Shown one piece after another: positions 1-5,414 of a DNA stretch of 5,414 nt. Made by a program: the position numbers and the translations under genes. The notes below the pieces were generated by a model. It saw nothing but the letters and a program-made list of their open reading frames with translations, was not told the DNA's origin and did no database searches. The DNA comes from Geobacter sp. UBA6802 (GTDB taxonomy: Bacteria > Desulfobacterota > Desulfuromonadia > Geobacterales > Pseudopelobacteraceae): assembly GCA_002452325.1 (NCBI GenBank), contig DKFG01000006.1, forward strand, positions 371 through 5,784, in the 5' to 3' direction. Within the stretch, counting starts at the first letter, position 1. Every line of letters begins with the position of its first letter.

Positions 1-220
1 CGCTGCCGGCACCACGGGGAAAGACCGGAAAGCGGTGGTGGTTAGCCAGCCGCAGCACTGCAGCGGTCTCTTCGGCATTAGCCGGATGTACCACCGCCTC
101 GGGCAGGAACTCCATCTGGGTGGCATCATAGCCGTAGCAGATCAGGTCCTGTTTCTGGTCGGCAACATTGTCAGCCCCGACAACGGCGCGTAGTTCTTCT
201 ATAATCTCTGGCGCAAGCAT
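1..220 (-). CDS. glcD: FAD-linked oxidase, GlcD-like subunit (N-terminal part, runs off window)
   Basis: Reading the minus strand from the ATG at 220 gives 73 open codons with no stop to the window edge. The visible protein begins MLAPEIIEELRAVVGADNV and contains CYGYDATQ, then PEAVVHPANAEETAAVLRLA, and ends in PVFPRGAGS. The last motif matches the start of the FAD-binding PCMH fold of GlcD/D-lactate dehydrogenase-type flavoproteins (PxxPRGAGTGLSGG), which oxidise 2-hydroxy acids such as glycolate or D-lactate in the cytoplasm, usually at the membrane with an Fe-S partner. A good ribosome site (GAGGT, five bases before ATG) supports the start. About 85% of the usual ~460 residues lies outside the window, including the FAD-oxidase C-terminal domain, so the substrate cannot be decided. 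The family call is strong; the symbol is by resemblance. It is divergent from the gene at 353. Confidence 0.85.
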   Translation of the reverse strand, partial: MLAPEIIEELRAVVGADNVADQKQDLICYGYDATQMEFLPEAVVHPANAEETAAVLRLANHHRFPVFPRGAGS

Positions 221-250
221 GCGGTACCTCAGTCAGTAGAATAATCGGGA

Positions 251-280
251 ATCTTACCTGATAGCCTTTGCAGATGGCAA
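251..280 (-). promoter_or_regulatory. Putative sigma70-type promoter for the glcD-like gene
   Basis: On the minus strand a -35-like TTGCCA (275-280, five of six consensus bases) is followed after 18 bases by a -10-like TAAGAT (251-256, four of six). Transcription would start near 244, giving a leader of about 24 bases carrying the GAGGT ribosome site. Prediction by eye only. Confidence 0.45.
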
Positions 281-300
281 GGGAAAGGGATGATTCGCTG

Positions 301-329
301 TTGCCTGCAGCCGCTGCATAACGTAGTAT
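301..329 (+). promoter_or_regulatory. Putative sigma70-type promoter for the pseudo-receiver gene
   Basis: TTGCCT (301-306) and TAGTAT (324-329) are separated by exactly 17 bases, placing the start of transcription near 336 and leaving a very short leader with the AGGGAG ribosome site (342-347). It lies back-to-back with the minus-strand promoter at 251-280, so the two -35 boxes are only about 20 bases apart and a regulator bound between them could affect both genes. Prediction by eye only. Confidence 0.5.
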
Positions 330-352
330 GTGCCAACTTTTAGGGAGCTGCA

Positions 353-1645
353 ATGGAACTACTGGTAATTACCGACATACCGCGTATGACCGCACTGTTT
401 GAGCGGGTTGCCCTGGTCTGCCCCGATCTGACGTTGGTTAATGATATTCATCGCGGTATTGAAGACCTGGATCGTCGCAGGCCGGACCTGGTGATCTTTC
501 AGAACCGGCTTTCCGGGCTATCAGCCGATATCCTGCACAAGCATCTCAAGTCTCGTCTGGGCAGCCGCAGAACACGCTTTGTGCTGATCAGTACGTCAGA
601 ATCTCTGGATGTCGACCTCTCCGCCCGATTTGATGCCATCCTCGACCCGGCTCTGGATGATGCACAGCTTGAACAGAGCATTTTGCGACTGATAGGATTG
701 GCCGGTCCCCAGAATGGGCCGCTGCCTCCTGAGTCGGATGTTGTTGCAGTTGAGTCAGCAAAGCCGGTGATGCATGATGAGGCACGGCTGTCACCAGTGG
801 TTGGTGGTGAACAGGTTGGCGGGACCTTTCCGCTGGTCTTGCCGGTTGATCTGCAGCGTGAAGATGAGGAGTCGCCTGAAACACCACTGGTCTACGAACT
901 GCCCAAGCGGTCCGGTCGGAAGATAATTTCCGAGTTCAGTCTGCAACTGGAGCAGCAGGGGGCGGATCACGTGCAGCAGCCGGTTCCGCAGGAAATGTAT
1001 GAAGAACCGCCGGTACGCAGAGATCTGCATCAGACCTCCCATGTAATTGTGGATTCCGACAGTATTCGGCCCTGGTATCGCCGGACAGCACCGCTTCTGA
1101 TTGCTGCTACCCTTACGGTGGTGCTGGCAGTAAGCGTGGTGCAGTATCGTGCCGACAAGGCACCTGCTGAACAGTCGGAGGCGGCACCCCCCGGAGCATC
1201 AACAGTACAGCAGGCAGTCTCCAGCAGTACGGTCAGCACGAGTGCATCAGGCCCGGCTCGCCAGAACCTGGCTTCCCACGGTGGCGGGCGTCCTCGCAAC
1301 CTGCCCGGGTTTGTGCCCGCCGATGGACATGAGCCTGCTTACGGGCGTCAGCACCCCGGCTGGGAACTGTACCTGGGGGCTGCCACTGAACATCGGGTGT
1401 TCAGGGAGGCTGACGGTAGTATCAAGGCGTTGCAGATCATAGACCGCAGCGGCATCGGCATTCAGGAGCCGTTCTATATCAGCGTGTTGAAGGAGTTGAC
1501 CGGAGTATCAGCCATGCGGCCAACGTCGTCGGAAGTCAAAGAAGGTTATGAAATCAGGCGCGGTGAGGTAGCCGGGTTACAGCTGGTCCAGTACCGGGAT
1601 GCCCAGGGGGGGCGTTTGCGCGGGTTCGTAATCACCTGGCCCTGA
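353..1645 (+). CDS. Membrane protein with degenerate receiver-like domain and unknown periplasmic domain
   Basis: This 430-residue protein is not one I recognise by name. Residues 1-117 look like a response-regulator receiver fold: a hydrophobic first strand (ELLVITDIP), the third-strand segment PDLVIFQNRLSG, then RFVLISTSE and DAILDPALDD. The usual phospho-acceptor Asp is Gln50, and the usual strand-5 Lys-Pro is Asp98-Pro99, so phosphorylation signalling is unlikely. Residues ~118-240 are a Pro/Glu-rich linker. Residues ~246-265 form a single transmembrane helix preceded by WYRR, which predicts the N-terminus inside and the C-terminus in the periplasm. After a Ser/Thr/Ala-rich spacer, residues ~335-430 form a compact domain (GWELYLGAATEHRVFREADG and onward) of unknown family. 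The start has a clear AGGGAG five bases upstream. The gene ends in tandem stops, TGA then TAG. A bidirectional terminator separates it from the convergent LysM operon. The receiver likeness is my inference from fold pattern. Confidence 0.85.
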   Translation: MELLVITDIPRMTALFERVALVCPDLTLVNDIHRGIEDLDRRRPDLVIFQNRLSGLSADILHKHLKSRLGSRRTRFVLISTSESLDVDLSARFDAILDPALDDAQLEQSILRLIGLAGPQNGPLPPESDVVAVESAKPVMHDEARLSPVVGGEQVGGTFPLVLPVDLQREDEESPETPLVYELPKRSGRKIISEFSLQLEQQGADHVQQPVPQEMYEEPPVRRDLHQTSHVIVDSDSIRPWYRRTAPLLIAATLTVVLAVSVVQYRADKAPAEQSEAAPPGASTVQQAVSSSTVSTSASGPARQNLASHGGGRPRNLPGFVPADGHEPAYGRQHPGWELYLGAATEHRVFREADGSIKALQIIDRSGIGIQEPFYISVLKELTGVSAMRPTSSEVKEGYEIRRGEVAGLQLVQYRDAQGGRLRGFVITWP

Positions 1646-1670
1646 TAGACTGGCTTCAGTATCGAATCTT

Positions 1671-1705
1671 AAAAGCGGGGACACCGGTAACTGGTCCCCG
1701 CTTTT
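1671..1705. terminator. Bidirectional rho-independent terminator
   Basis: A perfect 12-bp inverted repeat (AAAAGCGGGGAC at 1671-1682 and its complement at 1694-1705) encloses an 11-base loop. It is followed by a T-run on the plus strand (1702-1706), and the complement of its left arm gives a T-run on the minus strand. It begins 25 bases after the plus-strand stop at 1645 and 22 bases after the minus-strand stop at 1728, so it can end both convergent transcripts. Confidence 0.92.
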
Positions 1706-1727
1706 TAAATGTTGTGGTTGTTGTTGA

Positions 1728-2324
1728 TCAGTCGTCGGACAGCTTCAGGTAGCACTCGGCGCGATTAAGGGTGGCCTCGGCAATCTGCGCAGAGGCTGGA
1801 TACCGTGCAATAAAGCGGTCATACAGGGTAATGGCGCGTTTACAGTCACCAGCCGCAAAGGCTGCCTGGGCAGTGCTCAAGGCCTTGCGCTCTGCTGTGC
1901 TTGCGGTTGAGGAGGCCCGCCGGGATTTGTCCTGTGATTTTCTTTCACTTCGCTTGGCTTTGTGTGCATGCTTTTCAGGCTCACCAGTCGGTTCAGGTGC
2001 TGTCGCTGTCAGGGGTGTTTCGGCGACAGCAGTGGTCCTGTGTGACAGCGGCACCCGCACAACCTGCCCCGGATGAATCCGGTGCGGGTTTTTGATGGTG
2101 TTGAACAGCAGAATCTGCGGGTAGTAGTGGCCGCGTCCCGTGTACTGCTTGGCCAGGTGTGAGAGGGTATCGCCACGCTTGATCGTTACCTCCCGTACCA
2201 GGATCCCCTCAGTATTCGTGTCAGTGGCTGGTTGGGGCGTGTAGAGAAAGTCAGCCCCGTAGGAGGTGGCAGAACCGGCCAGTAGAAACGCAACTATAAC
2301 GGTAGTACATCCCTTCAGATCCAT
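1728..2324 (-). CDS. Exported LysM-domain protein with C-terminal TPR segment
   Basis: This is a 198-residue protein. Residues 1-24 form a signal peptide (hydrophobic TTVIVAFLLAGSAT, cleavage near SYGA/DFLY) with no lipobox Cys, so a soluble periplasmic location is expected. Residues ~43-92 are a LysM domain (VTIKRGDTLSHLAKQYTG, a central region with NTIKNP, and HRIHPGQVVRVP), the fold that binds N-acetylglucosamine-containing glycan such as peptidoglycan. Residues ~100-145 are a linker rich in Lys, Arg, Ser and Glu. Residues ~146-195 form a TPR of CpoB/YbgF type (AAFAAGDCKRAITLYDRF, ARYPAS, then a second helix). The ATG lies one base past the stop of the upstream gene (TGATATG), with its AGG ribosome site inside that gene's last codons, so translation is probably coupled. 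It is last in the operon and ends 22 bases before the terminator. The domain calls are firm; the cellular role, perhaps anchoring its partner to the cell wall, is inference. Confidence 0.9.
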   Translation of the reverse strand: MDLKGCTTVIVAFLLAGSATSYGADFLYTPQPATDTNTEGILVREVTIKRGDTLSHLAKQYTGRGHYYPQILLFNTIKNPHRIHPGQVVRVPLSHRTTAVAETPLTATAPEPTGEPEKHAHKAKRSERKSQDKSRRASSTASTAERKALSTAQAAFAAGDCKRAITLYDRFIARYPASAQIAEATLNRAECYLKLSDD

Positions 2325-2325
2325 A

Positions 2326-5046
2326 TCAGTACCTGTTCCCTGCTTGATCCTGGTAAGTCAGTCTGCTCTTCAGCTGGACACCGGTACCAACTCCGGTGCC
2401 TGATTTGATCCGGAACGAAGCCTTGATTACCCGTTTTTCACCGGCGCCCAATTCATTGAAACGCCAGTTTGAGCTGCCGGGCTGCGACTGGCCCGCTGCG
2501 TGACTGGCAGTTACCAGCTCTACCTGGTCAGGCCAGGTAACCTCAAGTTCCACCTGCTTGGCCAGGTTTGATCCCTGGTTCAGGATGTCAAGGTCAACGG
2601 TAAGCAGCTCCCCAGGAACCATCCTGCCTTCGCGTCCTTTCATTGCCAACAGCAGTACCGGGCGTGAGTAGGCAAAGCGGGCCTCGGCCGTTGCAGTCGT
2701 GTGCTGTTTGCCCGGTTCGGTAGTTGCGGTGAGTACCAGTTTTTCAACGGCGCCGTCAAGGGCGGTTCTGGGGGTGCTCACCTCAAGCAGCAGGGCCGCC
2801 TCTTCTTTGGGTCCCAGCGGGCCGATCGCTGTTACCTCCGGTTCACCCGGCTGATGCAAACCATCACGGTTCTGGTCATGGTAGATGGTTACTTTTTGTT
2901 TGGCTGCCGGGTGTGCTGTCAGGCTGATCTGCTCATAGCGGTTACCCCGGTTGGTGAGACGCACCGGTAGATAGATCGTCTGGCCCGGCACTGCGGTCAG
3001 CTGTTCATGGGCCATGCGCAGGGCCAGCTCACTGACCGGCAAAACAACGGCAGCACTGGAGAGGAAGGAGGCCTTGGTCTCCAGGGCGTTGTTGACCAGA
3101 TCGGCCCGCACGATCAGCTCTTCCTTGGCCAGGGCCTCTTCCTTCAGTTGGAAGGTAGCGGCAAAGGTACGACTTTCCCCCGACTTCAGGGTAAGGCCAT
3201 CCCGCACCAAGGCGGCCTGCATCTCCTGGCGAAATCCGGCTGGTTCGTAGGCAACCGGCTGGTACTGGGCCGGGAAGTTGAGGCGCAGGGTCACCTCTTC
3301 AGCAGTGAGGGAGCCGATGTTGAGCAGAGTGACGGTGTACTCGACCTTCTCGCCGGGCAGCAGCGCTGTCTTGGACGGTTTGATCACCGCCCGCAACAAA
3401 GGGGCGGCAGCGTTGAGTGAAACCACCCGACTCTGGGAGGCCTCTGCCATGAACTGGGAGGCTGCCTTGATCGGATGGGCTATCCTGAGTCCGTCGATGG
3501 TGGCTGGGGGGAGCTGCAGATGCAGCAGACCTTTAAAACGTTCGCCCGGAGCAAGTTCCGGGGTCTGGTTAATGACCTGTTCAGGTGCTGCTGCAGCAGC
3601 AAAACGGGCGTTGAACTCTGGCGGGAAGCCGGAGCCAAGGTAGAAGCGGTCTTGTCCGTTACCCCGGTTTTGCAGTTCGAACGGTATTGAGGCCCGACGG
3701 GCCACGGCAACCGGCGCAGCCGGTGGCTGCAGTTCGAACTCAAAAGCTGCGTATTGGGCCACTTCCAGGCTCAAGGTCTGTGATACACCGTCTTTTTCAA
3801 GAGTAGCAGCAGGTTGAGCCGCAGGGGCCACAGGCAGGGCAACCGCTACACCCATGGCCTTCAGCCGTGCCTCGGCTGTCCGTGCTGCCGGTGTACCGGG
3901 GAAGCGCTCCATAATGCCCTTGTATTCGGCAACCGCCTTTTCCTTCAGTCGTGCACGCTCCGTGCGCACGTTTTCAGCGGCGGCCTGGGCCGCCTCGGCC
4001 TTGCGGGCCGTAGCCAGTTCACGTTCCGTCTGGGCTGCTGCTGCCGTGGCGGCTTTTTCTGAGGCACGGAGCTGTTCCTGGGCCTTGAGGGTAGCCAGCC
4101 GCTCTTCCTCTGCCTTCAGCGCTGCGATCCGCTCAGTTTCGGCCTTTTCACGGGCCAACCGCTCTTCTTCTGCCTTTGCCCTGAGCAGGCGTGCCTTCTC
4201 GGCAGCCTCTCGGGCTGCCTGCTCCTGCATCAGCCGCTCTTGCTCCGCCTTCACAGCTGCCAGGCGTTCGGCTTCAGCCTTTTCTCTGGCAAGCCGTTCT
4301 GTTTCTGCAGCTGCCCGTTGCTTTTCCTGCTCGGTCTTCAGAGCTGCCAAGCGCTCGGCTTCGACCTTGGCTGCCTGCTGTTCAGCGATCCGCTGCGCTT
4401 CAGCTGCAGCCTGTTGTTTCTCCTGCTCGGCCTGCAAGGCTGCCAGGCGTTCAGCCTCAACCTTTTCGCGGGCGATCCGTTCTGCTTCAGCTTTAGCCTT
4501 CAGCACACGCGCTTTTTCTGCTGCTTCCTGCTCGACTTTCTCCTTTGCCAACCGATCGGCTTCGGTCTTAGCCTGAGCCTGGGCCTGGGCGACCCGTTCC
4601 AACTCAGCCTTCTCCTGTGCGATCTGCGTTGGATCCGGTTTAACGGCTGCCAGTCGGGTCGTGCTGCCTTCCTCCTTGCGGTACTGTTCGGCAAGGGCCA
4701 GCAGGTCGTCATCAACGGTGTTGCGGAGCGGGTTGTCAGGATACTCACGGGTGAATTGGGCCATATAGCGGGCGGCAGATGAGCTGTTTCCGGCCTTGTG
4801 GTAAGAACGGGCAAGCCAGAAAAGGGTCATGTCCCGCAACGGGCTTTCAGGGTATTTCTGCAGAACGTCTTCGAGCTTTGTTATGGCATCGGGGTATGCT
4901 TTTTGCTGAAAGGCATTAAAACCAGCCAGAAACATTCGAGAATCTTCTGTGTCCTGCGCAAAGAGCGGTGTGGTGCTGATAAGGGTGACAAGAAGCAGGC
5001 AGGCAAGAAATGCCGGTACACTGCGGTAAAGGCTAAGCATCTTCAC
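2326..5046 (-). CDS. Large exported TPR / TolA-like coiled-coil / Ig-like repeat (DUF11-type) envelope protein
   Basis: Residue numbers follow the GTG start at 5046 (906 residues). Residues 1-30 are a signal peptide ending PLFA/QDTED. Residues ~36-106 carry TPR-like helices of CpoB type (AFQQKAYPDAITKLEDVLQK, then YHKAGNSSSAARYMAQF). Residues ~135-375 are an Ala/Glu/Lys/Arg coiled coil of TolA style with repeated ERLAALKAEQEK units. A lone TPR-like half follows (EYKGIMERFPGTPAARTAEA). Residues ~420-906 form about four beta-sandwich, Ig/DUF11-like modules, shown by repeated PGExxxxxxxLxNxG motifs (LLPGEKVEYTVTLLNIG, VPGQTIYLPVRLTNRGN, VPGELLTVDLDILNQGS). Module three holds a DxNxDGxxxxxE calcium-loop-like motif. 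Starts at ATG 5118 or ATG 5040 are also open. I prefer GTG 5046 because AGGGG lies seven bases upstream, the signal peptide then begins at once, and the promoter's start point lies inside the ATG 5118 region. It is the first gene of the LysM operon. It is probably a periplasmic or surface scaffold; no enzyme motif is seen. Confidence 0.85.
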   Translation of the reverse strand: MKMLSLYRSVPAFLACLLLVTLISTTPLFAQDTEDSRMFLAGFNAFQQKAYPDAITKLEDVLQKYPESPLRDMTLFWLARSYHKAGNSSSAARYMAQFTREYPDNPLRNTVDDDLLALAEQYRKEEGSTTRLAAVKPDPTQIAQEKAELERVAQAQAQAKTEADRLAKEKVEQEAAEKARVLKAKAEAERIAREKVEAERLAALQAEQEKQQAAAEAQRIAEQQAAKVEAERLAALKTEQEKQRAAAETERLAREKAEAERLAAVKAEQERLMQEQAAREAAEKARLLRAKAEEERLAREKAETERIAALKAEEERLATLKAQEQLRASEKAATAAAAQTERELATARKAEAAQAAAENVRTERARLKEKAVAEYKGIMERFPGTPAARTAEARLKAMGVAVALPVAPAAQPAATLEKDGVSQTLSLEVAQYAAFEFELQPPAAPVAVARRASIPFELQNRGNGQDRFYLGSGFPPEFNARFAAAAAPEQVINQTPELAPGERFKGLLHLQLPPATIDGLRIAHPIKAASQFMAEASQSRVVSLNAAAPLLRAVIKPSKTALLPGEKVEYTVTLLNIGSLTAEEVTLRLNFPAQYQPVAYEPAGFRQEMQAALVRDGLTLKSGESRTFAATFQLKEEALAKEELIVRADLVNNALETKASFLSSAAVVLPVSELALRMAHEQLTAVPGQTIYLPVRLTNRGNRYEQISLTAHPAAKQKVTIYHDQNRDGLHQPGEPEVTAIGPLGPKEEAALLLEVSTPRTALDGAVEKLVLTATTEPGKQHTTATAEARFAYSRPVLLLAMKGREGRMVPGELLTVDLDILNQGSNLAKQVELEVTWPDQVELVTASHAAGQSQPGSSNWRFNELGAGEKRVIKASFRIKSGTGVGTGVQLKSRLTYQDQAGNRY
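3919..4641 (-). repeat. Degenerate coiled-coil coding repeats inside the large envelope gene
   Basis: About 720 bases encode imperfect repeats built on ERLAALKAEQEK and AEAERLAREK units. The clearest pair is a 36-residue block coded at 4417-4524 and again at 4099-4206, offset by 106 residues (318 bases). Both copies read AAEKAR-hydrophobic-L, then AKAE, ER, AREK, ER and AAL in the same register with conservative exchanges. Shorter units lie 29 to 45 residues apart. DNA identity is lower than protein identity, which points to old duplication with continued selection on the helix. Confidence 0.8.
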
Positions 5047-5112
5047 GGGGGCACCCCTTGCCCGGCTGACCGGGTCGACATTGATAACTGCCAAGAAATA
5101 CTTGGATAAAAT
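5047..5112 (-). promoter_or_regulatory. 5' leader of the envelope operon with short hairpins and ribosome site
   Basis: If transcription starts near 5112, the leader is about 66 bases. It can form two short perfect hairpins: CCAAG/CTTGG with a five-base loop (5091-5105) and CCCGG/CCGGG with a four-base loop (5061-5074). Close to the start codon, GGGCAAGGGGTGCCC could place the AAGGGG ribosome site in the loop of a small stem. This matches no known riboswitch that I recognise, and the stems may be incidental. Confidence 0.35.
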
Positions 5113-5118
5113 GCACAT

Positions 5119-5147
5119 CTCATAGCATCTTCACCGTGCCTTGTCAA
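5119..5147 (-). promoter_or_regulatory. Strong sigma70-type promoter of the envelope operon
   Basis: On the minus strand a perfect -35 TTGACA (5142-5147) is followed after exactly 17 bases by TATGAG (5119-5124, four of six consensus bases). Transcription should begin near 5112. That would leave out the full ATG at 5118 and supports the downstream start at GTG 5046 or ATG 5040. It is the best promoter match in the window. Confidence 0.65.
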
Positions 5148-5189
5148 CCGGTGAGAGCAGTATTCAGGCGGTTTAGCGCGGATCAACAG

Positions 5190-5217
5190 GGCAGGCAGAC
5201 CTGCCTTCCAATTTTTT
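5190..5217 (+). terminator. Hairpin plus T-run just upstream of uvrC (terminator-like)
   Basis: GGCAGG (5190-5195) and CCTGCC (5200-5205) form a perfect 6-bp stem with a four-base loop. A run of six T (5212-5217) follows, but only after six intervening bases, so the geometry is weaker than a textbook terminator. It lies 15 bases before the first uvrC ATG. It could insulate uvrC from upstream transcription or act on a uvrC leader, or it may be chance. Confidence 0.35.
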
Positions 5218-5232
5218 AAACTTCACATTAGT

Positions 5233-5414
5233 ATGTCAGTCATGGATCTTCGCGAAAGCATACGGACGTTTCCCACCTCCCCCGGTGTCTATCTGATGCA
5301 TGATGCGGCCGGTGCTGTGCTGTACGTCGGCAAGGCCAGCAATCTGCGTCAGCGGGTACGCAGCTACTTCGGTAATACCGACAGCCGTCCCCAGGTCCGC
5401 TTTCTGATGGCCCG
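5233..5414 (+). CDS. uvrC: UvrABC system protein C (N-terminal part, runs off window)
   Basis: Sixty codons are visible before the edge, beginning MSVMDLRESIRTFPTSPGVY. The segment PGVYLMHDAAGAVLYVGKAS followed by NLRQRVRSYF is the GIY-YIG nuclease domain of UvrC, seen here as GVY and YVG with the conserved K-A-x-N/D-L and the following Arg. In nucleotide excision repair, UvrC is recruited to UvrB-DNA in the cytoplasm. The GIY-YIG domain makes the 3' cut and the missing C-terminal RNase H-like domain the 5' cut. The full family length is about 600 residues, so about a tenth is present. In-frame starts exist at 5233 and 5242, and family N-termini fit either. No Shine-Dalgarno sequence precedes either start, which is unusual beside the clear sites of the other genes here. 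The upstream operon is divergent, so uvrC is expected to have its own promoter. Confidence 0.95.
   Translation, partial: MSVMDLRESIRTFPTSPGVYLMHDAAGAVLYVGKASNLRQRVRSYFGNTDSRPQVRFLMA

Noticed and set aside
588..1299. Minus-strand frames of 83-99 codons inside the pseudo-receiver gene.
   Set aside because: Composition is His/Arg/Cys-rich noise with no motif, and the plus-strand gene explains the region.
2381..2403. Repeated GGTACC/CCGGTG elements that look like a small inverted repeat.
   Set aside because: They encode the SGTGVGTGV peptide near the end of the large protein, and Gly-Thr-Gly codons account for the symmetry.
3007..3420. A 137-codon plus-strand frame opposite the Ig-like modules.
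   Set aside because: The minus-strand frame has coherent repeated beta-module motifs and continuous coding; the plus frame has no ribosome site or family likeness.
3854..4576. A 240-codon plus-strand open frame rich in Ser, Ala and Arg, and a 180-codon Cys/Leu-rich frame at 4240-4782, opposite the coiled-coil region.
   Set aside because: Both are shadows created by the Ala/Glu/Lys/Arg codons of the coiled coil; they have low-complexity composition, no ribosome site and no recognisable domain.
5047..5118. The 24-residue N-terminal extension of the large envelope protein starting at ATG 5118.
   Set aside because: It lacks a clear ribosome site, puts the signal peptide inside the chain, and its ATG overlaps the predicted transcription start region.
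5140..5166. Possible plus-strand uvrC promoter TTGTCA (5141-5146) with TATTCA (5161-5166).
   Set aside because: The spacer is only 14 bases, too short for a sigma70 promoter, and the TTGTCA is largely the reverse of the better minus-strand TTGACA.

Overview
The window looks like a chromosomal segment of a Gram-negative bacterium at roughly 55-60% G+C. Secreted envelope proteins, a CpoB/TolA-like architecture, a GlcD-type FAD oxidase and uvrC together suggest a Geobacter-like member of the Desulfuromonadia. That placement is inferred from gene style, not from a search. I see no mobile element, CRISPR array, tRNA or rRNA.

Layout from left to right: (1) The 5' end of a glcD-like FAD-linked oxidase on the minus strand (1-220), cut by the window edge. 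(2) A short divergent intergenic region (221-352) with a plausible sigma70-type promoter facing each way. (3) A plus-strand gene (353-1645) encoding a 430-residue protein: a degenerate receiver-like domain without its phospho-acceptor Asp, a proline-rich linker, one transmembrane helix and an unrecognised periplasmic C-terminal domain. (4) A strong bidirectional terminator (1671-1705) between convergent genes. (5) A two-gene minus-strand operon, transcribed from about 5112 down to 1728. Its first gene encodes a ~906-residue exported protein with N-terminal TPRs, a ~240-residue Ala/Glu/Lys/Arg coiled coil and four Ig-like/DUF11-like beta-domains. One base downstream is a 198-residue exported LysM + TPR protein. 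(6) An intergenic region (5047-5232) with a near-consensus minus-strand promoter and a hairpin plus T-run just upstream of uvrC. (7) The 5' end of uvrC on the plus strand (5233-5414), cut by the window edge.

The most interesting part is the envelope cassette. A LysM (peptidoglycan-binding) protein and a TPR/coiled-coil/Ig-repeat protein are translationally coupled, and both carry TPR segments of the CpoB (YbgF) flavour. I infer a periplasmic scaffold or cell-wall-linked complex. The convergent pseudo-receiver/membrane/periplasm protein could be a neighbour in function, but only proximity suggests it. The uvrC and glcD-like genes appear to be unrelated housekeeping and metabolic flanks.
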